This document shows, piece after piece, positions 9,115 to 18,866 of a stretch of DNA of 64,000 nucleotides. The stretch spans positions 62,001 to 126,000 of the forward strand of contig NZ_JXMW01000001.1 of the NCBI RefSeq assembly GCF_002072215.1, read 5' to 3'. The position numbers were made by a program, and so were the translations under genes. Position 1 is the stretch's first letter. Every line of letters begins with the position of its first letter. Under the pieces are notes generated by a model, which saw only the letters and a program-made list of their open reading frames with translations, searched no databases and was not told where the DNA came from. Source of the DNA: Methanobrevibacter arboriphilus JCM 13429 = DSM 1125 (GTDB taxonomy: Archaea > Methanobacteriota > Methanobacteria > Methanobacteriales > Methanobacteriaceae).

Positions 9115-9775
9115 TTATAACTCATTAGGATGACAAAATTTACGGATATTAGTTTTACCGGATGCATAATTATGAATCCCATTATCAAATGTTATAAAAT
9201 ACAAGTTATCATTAAAACCCATACTTAAATAATAAGCATCAAGAATAATATTAATATCTTCATCATGACTACCAATACTATTATTAAAAAGTGAAAATAA
9301 TTCTGTATAAACAGGAAAAGTCAGATATAATTAAAGAACTTAAAATTAATTTATCCCCTACATTATCTTTATAATTATCTGAAATATATTCAAATTGAAG
9401 AATTAAACTCTTTAAAGCATTTTAAAACAACTTTTTTACTCATTTTATTTTTAGAATTATTTTTATCCCAAAAAATATTCGCAGTATTTACAAATTTTTC
9501 AAGGTGATCAACATCATTATACCTATCTTGGATATATTTAATAAGTAAATTTTTTTTAATGATATTACTATTTAACAAAACAAAATCATATAAATCTGTT
9601 AAAAAATTAGATAAAAGATGTTTAATTTGAAAATGAATTTTTTTAATTCTTGTTTAATCTTATCTGAGCAATATAAATTCCCTTCAAGTAAAAAAGCAAC
9701 TATTGACTCATTATGAAAAGGATCTCACCGAAAACAATACCCTATAACAACATTTGTATCGAAAAAGAAACTCAT
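9115..9775 (-). pseudogene. Broken PIN-domain ribonuclease (VapC-like toxin)
   Basis: The start ATG at 9775 gives MSFFFDTNVVIGYCFR, a typical PIN N-terminus with the first catalytic Asp, then TGA at 9727-9725 where Trp is expected. The frame resumes as DPFHNESIVAFL, shifts near 9635, shifts again near 9395 and near 9315, and ends with the PIN C-terminal motif HDEDINIILDAYYL and FITFDNG. All expected blocks of a PIN endoribonuclease are therefore present in order but cannot be translated as one protein. GGTGAT overlapping the stop of the upstream 86-codon gene was its ribosome binding site, so the two formed a toxin-antitoxin-like operon. Confidence 0.8.
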
Positions 9776-9781
9776 CAATAA

Positions 9782-10042
9782 TCACCCTAAAAATGAGTTT
9801 ACAATATTTCTTATAGTGTCATTTTCTTTGTTATTTGGTTGATAAATATTAGTGAAAAAATGTTTTTTGAAATTTTGGAAATCATTTGAATAATCTTTGT
9901 ATTTCTCATCATAATCTTTTAAGAAATCATCATCAATTTCACCATTAATTTTTATATATTCTTCCTTAATTTCTTTAAGAATAAATATTTTTTTCTCCAT
10001 ATACTCTGCAAAATATTGAGTCATTAGAATTTTCTTCTTCAA
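9782..10042 (-). CDS. Putative antitoxin partner of the PIN protein
   Basis: Charged 86-residue protein (72 if it starts at ATG 10000), rich in Lys, Glu and Asp, with no recognisable domain. Its stop codon TGA overlaps the GGTGAT site of the broken PIN gene seven bases downstream, the normal antitoxin-toxin spacing. The first 15 or so codons overlap, in another frame, a decayed zinc-ribbon start (9975-10064), so the N-terminus probably does not belong to the original gene and the true start may be ATG 10000 or lost. Antitoxin identity rests on context alone. Confidence 0.45.
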   Translation of the reverse strand: MKKKILMTQYFAEYMEKKIFILKEIKEEYIKINGEIDDDFLKDYDEKYKDYSNDFQNFKKHFFTNIYQPNNKENDTIRNIVNSFLG

Positions 10043-10064
10043 AATTAGGACAATATTTTGTCAA
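9975..10064 (-). pseudogene. Remnant of a zinc-ribbon protein N-terminus
   Basis: From TTG 10064 a 29-codon frame reads TKYCPNFEEENSNDSIFCR and then VYGEKN before a stop. It aligns with the start of the intact neighbour (TKYCSNCGKGNDDNSTFCR, NCGERL): the outer cysteines remain, but Cys-Gly became Phe-Glu and Asn-Cys became Val-Tyr. It is a decaying duplicate whose membrane part is gone, replaced by the antitoxin-like frame that now overlaps it. Confidence 0.65.
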
Positions 10065-10119
10065 TAAATAAAAATCCCCATGTATAATTTAACATTGAAT
10101 AGATTTATATTAAGATTTT

Positions 10120-10734
10120 TTAATAATATTCATATATTTCTAAATTCCAATATTGTAACTCATAAGCAGATATAGATATGGAATATGTTCCAGAACCTGA
10201 AAATTCAATATTATCAGACTTTGTAGCTACTGCACTTTTACTATTCCATGATAATTGAGAAGAACCCATATTATAACCATTTTTACTAACAGTTGTGTAC
10301 ATATAATTATCAGCATAATTTTTTATAGGCATGGCTGATGAAACAATCTTAATCCTATTTCCACCATTATTATTAAAAGTAATCTCATAATCACCAACAC
10401 CATTAAATGAGTCTACTTTATGCCAAGATTTAGTACTTCCACCAGAAACATCACTAATAGAACTAACAGAACTATCAGAAATATTACCAACAGAACCACT
10501 ACTACTTGTATCAGAACTATTTTCATTGATAGTAAAAAAAGCATAAGTACCAACAATAGCAATAACCATTAGCAATAATACTATAACACCGATTAAAACT
10601 TTATTGTTCCCTTTTTTAACACTTTTATTATCAGAATTTATTGAATGCATCCCAGATAGTCTTTCTCCACAGTTTCTACAAAATGTAGAGTTATCATCAT
10701 TGCCTTTCCCACAATTTGAACAATATTTTGTCAA
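10120..10734 (-). CDS. Zinc-ribbon membrane protein with extracellular beta domain
   Basis: A 204-residue protein: an N-terminal zinc ribbon (TKYCSNCGKGN and STFCRNCGERL, four Cys), a short linker, one membrane helix (about residues 40-62, VLIGVIVLLLMVIAIVGTYAFF), a Ser-rich stretch, then a C-terminal domain of beta strands with Ser/Asn/Gly. Methanobrevibacter genomes carry many such zinc_ribbon_2 membrane proteins; no function is established. The start is TTG 10734, six bases after GGAGGT; the TTG at 10740 abuts that motif and is too close. A decayed copy of its N-terminus lies just downstream. Confidence 0.8.
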   Translation of the reverse strand: MTKYCSNCGKGNDDNSTFCRNCGERLSGMHSINSDNKSVKKGNNKVLIGVIVLLLMVIAIVGTYAFFTINENSSDTSSSGSVGNISDSSVSSISDVSGGSTKSWHKVDSFNGVGDYEITFNNNGGNRIKIVSSAMPIKNYADNYMYTTVSKNGYNMGSSQLSWNSKSAVATKSDNIEFSGSGTYSISISAYELQYWNLEIYEYY

Positions 10735-11111
10735 AAACAAACCTCCTTCTTTTTGAATTTATTAGTATATTATTTATTTGAATAGTAACTCATTATATGA
10801 TAAAAATACAGTAGCTAATCCATATAGCTTTTCTAATATATAATTATCTGAAATATCCCAATATTATTTATTTTCTTTTATTTTTTTGTTCTATATTTTC
10901 ACCATTTTATACGAAATAATACGGTTCATAGACATAAATCATTTCATATACATTAAACATTAATTTTACATTATTATCTAAATTTTTAACATGTTGAACA
11001 TTTATTTTGATATTTATTTTAATAAAGATAAATCTATCAAATATAATATCAATTATATTACAATTAAAATGTCAAATTTATATTTTTTTATATTAAAATT
11101 CATTGAAATAT
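10735..11111. other. Intergenic region, no supported gene
   Basis: AT-rich. GGAGGT for the zinc-ribbon gene lies at its left edge. The minus strand near 10917-11000 shows short coding-like fragments with stops, too decayed to name. Nothing else is seen. Confidence 0.4.
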
Positions 11112-11377
11112 ATGAAAGCTAAAGCTATATGAAAGTTAAAGCTATTGAGGATAGATAGATCAAACTCTCTGAACATGGAAAAAATAATATTTTGTTTAGA
11201 AAATAATTTAAAAGTTCTTACAGAAATTAGTAAATGAATTGATTTAACTAAATCAAATTAGTAGAACTCTAAGAGCTTTAAAAGACAAAAAGATAGTGTT
11301 TTATCTTAATAAAAAAGTCATAGAATAGAGTTAATACTTTAAATTATGAAAATAAAGATATATTGAAATATCTCTAA
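11112..11377 (+). pseudogene. Decayed winged-helix transcription regulator
   Basis: Pieces of a helix-turn-helix protein in order but in different frames: NLKVLTEISK, IDLTKSN, RTLRALKDKKIVFYLNKKV (recognition helix and wing) and NYENKDILKYL at the end, stopping at 11377. TAG and TGA codons interrupt it at several points. The pattern is that of the ArsR/MarR-like archaeal regulators in which T-E-I-S-K is followed by a S-R-T-L-R-x-L-K recognition helix. No functional start is evident. Confidence 0.45.
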
Positions 11378-11911
11378 TAAACCAGCAAATTATTTTATAC
11401 TATCTTTTATTTTTTCTATTTTGATAACTACATACTTTTCATGTTTTTATTATCTTGTATCATATTATTCTAACTTGTAATTATTTTGTAGTAAATTATA
11501 TATAAATATAGCTATTTGTACATATTATTAATAATTTAATCTTAAATTAATACATTAACAACAGTTTTATTATAATATATAATAGATGTAAATGATAGAA
11601 CTATTATCCTAAGCCTAATGTTAAAAAAACTTTATTAAAGTACTAATATTATAAAAGAAATAGACTACTTAAAAGCTATTTTTTCAAAATCCCTAAATAA
11701 ATAATTAACATTTAAAAAGATACTCTATAAAAAAGTACTATATAGAAAATTACTGTAAAAAAGTACTATAAAAAAATAATATAAAAAGAGTATTATAAAA
11801 AAACTCTATAAAAATAAAAAATGTTTTAAAAGATACTATATTAAAAATAAATAGTAATAATAAATATTAATATTAAATAAAGATATTTAACCTATTAAAT
11901 AAATATTAGGC
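11378..11911. other. Intergenic region, no gene seen
   Basis: Very AT-rich stretch downstream of nifX. Short direct repeats resembling AAAAAGTACTATA recur at 11720-11770. No open frame with a ribosome binding site, and no RNA. Confidence 0.5.
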
Positions 11912-12229
11912 TTAAGAAAGGTTTAAATGATTATGACATTCTTTTAATGCATCATCTACATTACAATCAAGTATTATAGCTTTAATTCCCATCTTTCTAA
12001 GTTCAATGTGAGGTTCTTTACCTATTTTTTTGCATAAAACTACTTTACAATCATTTATAAGGTCTGTTGATTCTTTCCACCTGTCTGTATGATCCTCTAA
12101 TCGAATGTTTGATTTTTTTCTTAGTTCTAAAAATTCACTATTCTTAACATCAAAGATGAAAAATTGTTCAGCATCTCCAAAATGAAGATCAATATTTTTC
12201 CCATCAGTAGAAGCAACTGCTACCATCAT
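11912..12229 (-). CDS. nifX: NifX/NifB-type FeMo-cofactor carrier protein
   Basis: A 105-residue member of the dinitrogenase iron-molybdenum cofactor family (NifX/NafY/C-terminal NifB domain): [25 protein letters not shown] at the start, then an alpha/beta RNase H-like fold ending [11 protein letters not shown]. Such proteins hold NifB-co or the cofactor precursor on its way to NifEN. GGTGAT lies three bases before the first of two adjacent ATGs. It is the last gene of the nif operon, about 190 bp after nifN. It could equally be described as a generic NifX-like protein, but the position argues for NifX. Confidence 0.88.
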   Translation of the reverse strand: MMVAVASTDGKNIDLHFGDAEQFFIFDVKNSEFLELRKKSNIRLEDHTDRWKESTDLINDCKVVLCKKIGKEPHIELRKMGIKAIILDCNVDDALKECHNHLNLS

Positions 12230-12303
12230 AATATCACCATATACTACAATAATGCTATTCTCTTAATACATAATCATAATTACTAATTCATAACTCACAA
12301 TTC

Positions 12304-12363
12304 ATAACTCATAACTCATAACTCATAACTCATAACTCATAACTCATAACTCATAACTCATAA
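12304..12363. repeat. 7-bp tandem repeat in the nifN-nifX spacer
   Basis: The unit ATAACTC is repeated about eight to nine times without change, with degenerate copies on the left side (12280-12303). It is a microsatellite prone to length change, inside the transcribed spacer of the nif operon. Confidence 0.9.
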
Positions 12364-12416
12364 TCACAATTAATTATTATATAAAAATACATATTATAAA
12401 ATTAAACATCTTAAAA

Positions 12417-13865
12417 CTAAAATTTCTCCTCAATATGTTTTTCTTCAGTAGCAATATCACTGAAAACAATCTCTTCTTCTTCATCTAACTTATAACCTTC
12501 AAAATCATAATAATAATCAATTATCATATTTGTTACTTCATCAACAAATTTTATTCCACCAGTATATCCAAGACAGGAAATTCTTTGAGCACCAACCCTA
12601 TCAAAAATAGGAAATCCTATCCTATATAAAGGAATATTATTTTTATCAGCTATTGATGCGCCATAAGCATTTCCAAATAAAATATCAACATCATGATTAT
12701 CTAAAACATTTTCTAAATCAAATAAATCACTATTTTCTAAAATAATAGGATTATAATCAATTTCATTTGAAAGTTCTTTAATACTACCAACATCATTAAT
12801 AAATCTTTCACTTTCCATGCCAATACATAAAACTTCAGGAATCATCCCCATTTCACTAACGATATTAGCTATTCCAATAACCATGTCAGGATCGCCGAAA
12901 ATAGCTACCTTTTTTCTGTAATTATAAGCATGAGAATCAACTAAAATATCACAAAGCCTTCCTCTGTCTCTTTCTACTTTTTTTGGAATTTCAATATTCA
13001 TTAATTCACATACATTTTTTACAAATCTATCAGTATTTTTGATACCTACTGGTAAATTCTCTGAAAAACATTTAACATCAAAATTTTTTTCAAGATATTT
13101 TCCAGCTGAATCAGCATGTTTAGATAATGATATTGTTCCTTTAGAATTAGGAGTATCTTCAATTTCATTTAATGATGTCCCATATTTATGTAATTCCAAT
13201 GTATCCTCATCTAATGGAGCATCAAGATTTAAAGAAGTATCAGTTAAAATTATACTCGAAATATTTAAGTCATTTATTAATTTTTTAACCTCATTAACAT
13301 CTCCAGGAGATAAATTTCCCATTATAAGATTAATTTTATCATTTGGAATATTTAATTTACATAAATCTTTAACAAGTTCAAGAACTGCCTTATCATAACC
13401 TTCAATATGAGATCCAGAAAAGCTAGGAGTTGAAACAGAAACCATTTTAGGTAATTTCATACCAATATTTGCATCCTCAAATTTACTTATAATACCTTCA
13501 ATATCATCACCTATAGTTTCTGTTAAACAGCTGCTCATTACACAAACAATATCAGGATTTTGTTTCTCAGAAACATTTTTAAGTGCATTTAATAAATTAT
13601 TTTCTCCACCATAAATAACTGTCTTCTCATTAAGTGCTGATGATGATACTTCTATTGGTTCTCTGAAGTGTCTAATCAACTGAAATCTCATGTATGTAGC
13701 ACAACCCTGAGAACCATGTATAAGAGGCATAGCATTTTTCAATCCCATTATTGCCTGTAAAGCACCCATAGGTTGACACATTCTTGCAGGATTTTCCACT
13801 GCAAATTTTTTATTACTAATATATTTATTTTCTTCAAATCCACAACAATCTTGATTCTTTTTCAT
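12417..13865 (-). CDS. nifN: NifN, FeMo-cofactor scaffold subunit
   Basis: Nitrogenase component 1 type protein of about 482 residues, paralogue of NifK. Conserved cysteines near residues 30, 55 and 113 (ARMCQPMGA, HGSQGCATY, SSCLTETIGDD) match the sites that bind the NifEN 4Fe-4S cluster. NifEN matures NifB-co into the Mo-containing cofactor before transfer to NifDK. ATG 13865 is preferred since GGGAGAT lies six bases before it; ATG 13880 in frame is an alternative. It follows nifE in the usual order H-I1-I2-D-K-E-N-X. Confidence 0.93.
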   Translation of the reverse strand: MKKNQDCCGFEENKYISNKKFAVENPARMCQPMGALQAIMGLKNAMPLIHGSQGCATYMRFQLIRHFREPIEVSSSALNEKTVIYGGENNLLNALKNVSEKQNPDIVCVMSSCLTETIGDDIEGIISKFEDANIGMKLPKMVSVSTPSFSGSHIEGYDKAVLELVKDLCKLNIPNDKINLIMGNLSPGDVNEVKKLINDLNISSIILTDTSLNLDAPLDEDTLELHKYGTSLNEIEDTPNSKGTISLSKHADSAGKYLEKNFDVKCFSENLPVGIKNTDRFVKNVCELMNIEIPKKVERDRGRLCDILVDSHAYNYRKKVAIFGDPDMVIGIANIVSEMGMIPEVLCIGMESERFINDVGSIKELSNEIDYNPIILENSDLFDLENVLDNHDVDILFGNAYGASIADKNNIPLYRIGFPIFDRVGAQRISCLGYTGGIKFVDEVTNMIIDYYYDFEGYKLDEEEEIVFSDIATEEKHIEEKF

Positions 13866-14004
13866 CAATATATCTCCCATATCTCACTAATTTCACCTTT
13901 AAAACTAGCCTATATCTTAAAAATATTTTATTTATTAAAATTAATACTATTATACTAATTATTATCTATTTTATAATTTTTTGTCAAATATAAATCTTCA
14001 TAAA

Positions 14005-14090
14005 GTATAACTCTTCATAAGTATAACTCTTCATAAGTATAACTCTTCATAAAATATAAGTCTTGAAGTATAACTCTTCATAAAATATAA
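14005..14090. repeat. 16-bp tandem repeat in the nifE-nifN spacer
   Basis: The unit CTCTTCATAAGTATAA occurs at 14011, 14027 and, slightly changed, 14043 and beyond, with related copies of TCTTCATAAA either side. It fills much of the 240-bp spacer. Confidence 0.8.
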
Positions 14091-14105
14091 TTCTTTGACA
14101 TAAGA

Positions 14106-15488
14106 TTATTCATCATATATACTTGTAGATACAACATTCCAAACAGATGTTGAAACAGCACCATCAACTTCTTTTGCAAATTCTAAAAAGCCTTTAAATC
14201 CTGCAAAAGCAGAAATTCTATCATGATTAAAATCACAAAACCCAACTCCTAATTTTAAAGCTATATATTTCTCTTTAGCTCCTGAAATAAGTAAATCTGG
14301 TTTTAATTTCTTTAATAACTTTCTTAACTCATTAGAATTAGCATCATCAACGATTAATGTTCCCTCTTTAACAATATTTTTGATATTTTCATAATCTTCT
14401 TTTATTCCATTCTTTGTTCCAGACATTATAACTTCCATTCCCAATTCTTCAAATGCCCTAACTAAAGACCAAGCTTTATTTCCTCCAACATATAAAGCAA
14501 CAGTTTTTCCATTTAATCTTTCCCTATATTCTTCTAATTTATTATCTAAATGTTTTAGTCCATTTTCAATTAAATTATTTGCCCTATTTTTCATTTCTTC
14601 ATCATCAAAAAATTCGGCAATTTCAGTTATAGAAGTTATAGTACTTTCAATTCCAAAAAAATTAACTTTAATTGATGGAATTCCATATTTTTTCTTCATT
14701 TTTTTAGCTAAATAATTTGAAGATTTTTGACATTGCACTATATTTAATTTTGCTCTATGAGATTTAGCTATATCCTCAATTTTAGAGTCTCCAGTGACAG
14801 TACTTACAATATTTAATCCTAAATATTCTAATAAAGGTTTAATACCCCATAAATCACCAGCTACATTAAATTCTCCAATTATATTAATATCAAAAGGAGT
14901 AATTGAATCTTGATCAGGTTCTGATGTTCCTATAACATTATCAATTAATGCATCACATCCAATCCAATGTCCTTTTGTTTTATTATGATCTTGAAAACCC
15001 TCAGATTGTACAGGAATGACTCTGCACCCAGTAATATTTTGAGCTTCCTTGCATACACTATTTATATCATCTCCAATAACACCAGAAACACAAGTTGCAT
15101 ATACAAAAATAGCTCCAGGGTTATGTAATTTATGAAGTTCAATTATTGAGTCATATAACTTTCTTTCACCTCCAAAAACAATATCTTTTTCTTTTAAATC
15201 AGTTGAACATCCTTTCTTATATAACTTTGAATCTGAAGACTTACTTCCCCTAATATCCCAAGTACATGAGGCACATCCTATTGGACCATGTACAAGATGT
15301 ATTGAATCTGTGATTGGCATGAGTACAATTCTTGCTCCTCCAAATACACAAGTTCTTTGTGTGACTGTTCCAGGAATTCCTGGTTTATCACATTCAGGAA
15401 GAGAAAGTCCTCCACCTTTAATACACATATGGCTTTGGCGTTCCTCAAATGTGTCAATTATAGGTTCTACACAATCTTGTTTTTCCAT
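14106..15488 (-). CDS. nifE: NifE, FeMo-cofactor scaffold subunit
   Basis: A 460-residue paralogue of NifD forming the NifEN scaffold with the next gene. It keeps the cysteines TQRTCVFGGARIV (Cys47), GPIGCASCTW (Cys72) and ATCVSGVIGDD (about Cys138) at the cluster site. The cofactor-holding His of NifD is replaced in the C-terminal FCDFNHDRISAFAG region, as expected for NifE. GGAGAT lies nine bases before ATG 15488. It lies between nifK and nifN. Confidence 0.95.
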   Translation of the reverse strand: MEKQDCVEPIIDTFEERQSHMCIKGGGLSLPECDKPGIPGTVTQRTCVFGGARIVLMPITDSIHLVHGPIGCASCTWDIRGSKSSDSKLYKKGCSTDLKEKDIVFGGERKLYDSIIELHKLHNPGAIFVYATCVSGVIGDDINSVCKEAQNITGCRVIPVQSEGFQDHNKTKGHWIGCDALIDNVIGTSEPDQDSITPFDINIIGEFNVAGDLWGIKPLLEYLGLNIVSTVTGDSKIEDIAKSHRAKLNIVQCQKSSNYLAKKMKKKYGIPSIKVNFFGIESTITSITEIAEFFDDEEMKNRANNLIENGLKHLDNKLEEYRERLNGKTVALYVGGNKAWSLVRAFEELGMEVIMSGTKNGIKEDYENIKNIVKEGTLIVDDANSNELRKLLKKLKPDLLISGAKEKYIALKLGVGFCDFNHDRISAFAGFKGFLEFAKEVDGAVSTSVWNVVSTSIYDE

Positions 15489-15565
15489 AAATACAAAATC
15501 TCCATTATTATTATTTTAATTTTTATAATTTGTAATTTTTATATTAATTTACAATTTTTATCTTA

Positions 15566-16945
15566 TTATTGTTGTAATTTCCAATGTTTTTCTTCATAAT
15601 ATTTTGCTAAAACCTCATTAGTTACCATTTCAACAACACGTTTAGCACCACGATATCCTACAATTGGTTGTGAATGGTATCCCACTCTATCATAAACTGG
15701 AAATCCAAAACGTACTAATGGAATTCCTGTATCATAATTTATGAATCTAGCTTCACTTGAACCTAATATTAATTCTACTCCATTATCTTTATCTTTTACA
15801 TAATCTTCTACTACTTTCAAATCTCCTTCTGAGAATACATCTATACTTTGATTTTTACTTATACTTTCAATATCTGTAGGAAATGTTTTTTCCTCTGATC
15901 CTGTGGTTACCATTACAACTTCCATTCCTAACTCTATTACAAGAGATGTTAATCCAGTTACAAGTGTAGGATCACCAAAAATTACTACTTTTCTTCCTGC
16001 TAAATATCTTGCACTTACATCAGCCATTAAATCTAATGTTAAACCCCTTTCTGTCATTAAAGTATCAATAATATCATATCCAGATAATTTATTCACAGTC
16101 TTAAGAAATTTATCAGTTCCTTTAATACCAATTGGAGGCAAATTATCTGTTACAGCAGGGACTTTATGAGTTTGTTTTAATGTTTCAGCCCCTGTTTTAG
16201 CATACTTAGCTATACTTATAGTTCCTTTACTTGCTGATATATTCTTTATGTCATTAACTGTAGTTCCTCCTTTTCCAAAATATGGGGTTTTTTGTTTTTT
16301 TGGATTTAAAGGAGAATCAAATGTTTCTGAAATGTCAGTTAACATTGTGTAAGGAACAAACATCGAATCCAACATATGTTTTATTTCATTAACATCACCA
16401 GGATTCAATAAACCAGGTATAATATTAATATTATTATCACATTCAATATTCTCATTAGGAGTAGCTAAATTTTTAATTAATGCATCAATAGCATTATCAT
16501 AACCAGCAAAATGACTTCCTGCAAAAGAAGGAGTATTTATAGGTATAATTTCAGTGTTATCGTATCCTAACTCTTTTAATTCTTGTTTGTTTGAATCTAC
16601 AAATCCATAAACATCATCCCCAATAATCTCTGAACTACATGTTGTTATAACTCCTATAAGTTCAGGATCTTGTCTTTGTATAAGAGTTTTAAGACTTATA
16701 TTTAGATTTTTTTTACCTCCAAAGACAGCTGTTGATTCATGAAAGCTACTAACAGCTATTTCAATTGGTTCACGAAAATGTCTTGCAAGATGATATCTTG
16801 CAAAAGTACTGCAACCTTGGGATCCTTGTACTAATGGCACTCCATGATTTATTCCAAGAACAGCCCACATTGCTCCTAGGGGCATACATGTTACAAGTGG
16901 ATCTATTATTACTTGTCTATCCCTTTTGTATACATTAACACTCAT
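15566..16945 (-). CDS. nifK: NifK, nitrogenase MoFe protein beta subunit
   Basis: A 459-residue beta subunit of dinitrogenase. The P-cluster cysteines fall at 20, 45 and 103 (VTCMPLGA, QGSQGCSTF, TTCSSEIIGDD), spaced 25 and 58 apart exactly as in Azotobacter NifK. It lacks the N-terminal extension of bacterial NifK, as do methanogen group III enzymes. It starts 37 bp after the nifD stop. With NifD it forms the alpha2-beta2 enzyme reducing N2. Confidence 0.96.
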   Translation of the reverse strand: MSVNVYKRDRQVIIDPLVTCMPLGAMWAVLGINHGVPLVQGSQGCSTFARYHLARHFREPIEIAVSSFHESTAVFGGKKNLNISLKTLIQRQDPELIGVITTCSSEIIGDDVYGFVDSNKQELKELGYDNTEIIPINTPSFAGSHFAGYDNAIDALIKNLATPNENIECDNNINIIPGLLNPGDVNEIKHMLDSMFVPYTMLTDISETFDSPLNPKKQKTPYFGKGGTTVNDIKNISASKGTISIAKYAKTGAETLKQTHKVPAVTDNLPPIGIKGTDKFLKTVNKLSGYDIIDTLMTERGLTLDLMADVSARYLAGRKVVIFGDPTLVTGLTSLVIELGMEVVMVTTGSEEKTFPTDIESISKNQSIDVFSEGDLKVVEDYVKDKDNGVELILGSSEARFINYDTGIPLVRFGFPVYDRVGYHSQPIVGYRGAKRVVEMVTNEVLAKYYEEKHWKLQQ

Positions 16946-16982
16946 TTTTATTCACTTCCAAATCCATTTATTCACTTCCAAC

Positions 16983-18386
16983 TCACTCACTTTCAAAATC
17001 CATTAATTTCCATACTGGAGCATTAATATTATTATATATATCCTTAGCTAAATTAAGGAATCCTTCATAACCGATATAAGGTCCATTTTCATAACTATGT
17101 ATTTGTATTGCAGGTATTCCATGTTTATAAGCCAAATATTTCTCTTTAATACCAGCAAGAATCAAATCAGGCTTATTAGTTAAAATTAATTCTTCTAACT
17201 CTAAACTGTTAGGATCATCTAAAATAGTTGTTCCATCTTTAACTCTTGCTTTCATTTTATCATATCCATCTAAATGTTCAAATTGTGATGCAACAGCAAT
17301 AATATCCAAACCTAGCTCTTTTTCTAAAGGAATAGATAAATGCCAGCTTTTTGGCCCTCCTGAAAAAATATAAACTTTTTTACCAGATAACTGTTCCTTA
17401 TACCATTTTAATTCTTCTTTAACTTCCCCATGATATTTTTCAATAACAGCTTCTGCCTCTTCCTCTAAACTGAAATATCTACCTAGCATACGTAAATTAT
17501 CATCACAATACTCAGTACTAAAGAAATCAACTTTTTTATAAGGAACTCCATATTTTTCCTCTATTAAATCAGCTATATAAGTTGCAGATCTCTGACATCT
17601 AACAAGATTCAATTTAGATCTATGCATCCAGCATAATTCATCATGACTTGCATCACCACTAAACCGTGACAAAATATTTAATCCCATTTCAGTTAAATAC
17701 TTTTCAAGAACCCACAAGTCACCATCTATATTATATTCTCCAATTAAACAAATATCATATCCTGTAGTCTTAGGTGGTTCTTTTGTACCAACTAAACGAT
17801 CAAAAACAGCATCATTTGTTATGTGATGACCTTTTGATTGAGATACGCCAGAAAAACCAGGTGTATTGAAAGCTACAACATCTTTACCTAATTCTTCAGT
17901 CATCTCTTTACAAACAGCATCAACATCATCTCCAATTAATCCTGTAGTACATGTACTATTAACATAAATAGCTGAAGCAAAAGGATATTCTTTATTAGAC
18001 TCAATAATAGCTTCTTTTAATTTTTTTGTTCCTCCAAAAACAACATTCGCCTCTTTCAAATCTGTTCCAAAACTATATTTTAAATTAAAGTTATCAATTG
18101 GGAATGTTTTCCCATTTGGAAGTTCTGGTTTTGAGGGATACCGTTTTACTCCTGTAGTGTAGTATTGACAACCTACAGGACTGTGTACAAGACCTATTAC
18201 ATCTTTTATAGCTCCAGTAATAACTCCTCTACCACCAGCAAGAGCACATCCACGTTCAGTCATACAACCAGGTATTGTGCTTTTATTACAATCGATCTCA
18301 TTATCTTCATCAGAGCAATGTTTTATATATATATGTTTTTCTCTTTCAGGTATCTCTTTATCTATTTCAAATAGTTTATGTGGCAT
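16983..18386 (-). CDS. nifD: NifD, nitrogenase MoFe protein alpha subunit
   Basis: A 467-residue alpha subunit. P-cluster ligands Cys47, Cys73 and Cys146; the FeMo-cofactor ligands are Cys264 ([12 protein letters not shown]) and His430 ([10 protein letters not shown]), and the catalytic His in SKGHHITND is kept. All ligands needed for an active Mo-type enzyme are there. No vnfG/anfG gene lies nearby and nifI genes precede it, so it is a Mo-type group III enzyme rather than V or Fe-only. AGGAGATTATTA precedes the ATG. Confidence 0.96.
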   Translation of the reverse strand: MPHKLFEIDKEIPEREKHIYIKHCSDEDNEIDCNKSTIPGCMTERGCALAGGRGVITGAIKDVIGLVHSPVGCQYYTTGVKRYPSKPELPNGKTFPIDNFNLKYSFGTDLKEANVVFGGTKKLKEAIIESNKEYPFASAIYVNSTCTTGLIGDDVDAVCKEMTEELGKDVVAFNTPGFSGVSQSKGHHITNDAVFDRLVGTKEPPKTTGYDICLIGEYNIDGDLWVLEKYLTEMGLNILSRFSGDASHDELCWMHRSKLNLVRCQRSATYIADLIEEKYGVPYKKVDFFSTEYCDDNLRMLGRYFSLEEEAEAVIEKYHGEVKEELKWYKEQLSGKKVYIFSGGPKSWHLSIPLEKELGLDIIAVASQFEHLDGYDKMKARVKDGTTILDDPNSLELEELILTNKPDLILAGIKEKYLAYKHGIPAIQIHSYENGPYIGYEGFLNLAKDIYNNINAPVWKLMDFESE

Positions 18387-18497
18387 TAATAATCTCCTAA
18401 TAGATTCTATAGTCTCCTAATATTCATTCTTCTAATATTTATTTGCTAATATTCATATAGCTATATCTAAATATTTTGTATAGATAAATTTTGGTGA

Positions 18498-18866
18498 TTA
18501 GAGTATTGCTTCTAATCCTTCCTCCTTGTTTCTTACTCTTACAGAATTTTCAATTGGACAAATAAAGATTTTGCCATCTCCGTAGTTTCCAGTATGATTA
18601 ACTTTCATTAGTGCTTCTACGACTAAATTTACATCTTCATCTGGAATTACGAGCATTAACAATCTCTTTGGAACATATCTCATCTGATCATTGTAGGAAT
18701 GCAGTCCCTCATTATTTTTAATAACTTTAACCTCATCAATAAATGATTTTTGTTTTCCTCTGCCAACAACACTTGTAGCTGTTATAGAGGGATAACCTAA
18801 TGCATCTAAAACTTGTTTTGTCTTAGAAATCATTCCTGGCCTAATAATAGCTAATATCTCTTTCAT
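18498..18866 (-). CDS. nifI2: NifI2, PII-like nitrogenase regulator
   Basis: A 122-residue PII-family protein (starts KEILAIIRPGMISKT; ends GDGKIFICPIENSVRVRN). With NifI1 it forms a complex that binds NifDK and switches nitrogenase off when ammonia is present, released by 2-oxoglutarate, as shown in Methanococcus maripaludis. The longer T-loop (DEVKVIKNNEGLHSYNDQMRYVP) identifies it as NifI2. It sits between nifI1 and nifD, a position diagnostic for methanogen nif operons. AAGGTTATTC lies upstream of the ATG. Confidence 0.94.
   Translation of the reverse strand: MKEILAIIRPGMISKTKQVLDALGYPSITATSVVGRGKQKSFIDEVKVIKNNEGLHSYNDQMRYVPKRLLMLVIPDEDVNLVVEALMKVNHTGNYGDGKIFICPIENSVRVRNKEEGLEAIL

Noticed and set aside
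12304-12363. Possible CRISPR-like repeats
   Set aside because: The 7-bp units abut without spacers, so it is a plain microsatellite; no cas genes in the window. The same holds for the 71-bp repeats at 20771.
13039-13398. Long plus-strand frame opposite nifN (119 codons)
   Set aside because: Antisense shadow of nifN with no ribosome binding site; nifN shows family-wide conservation on the other strand.
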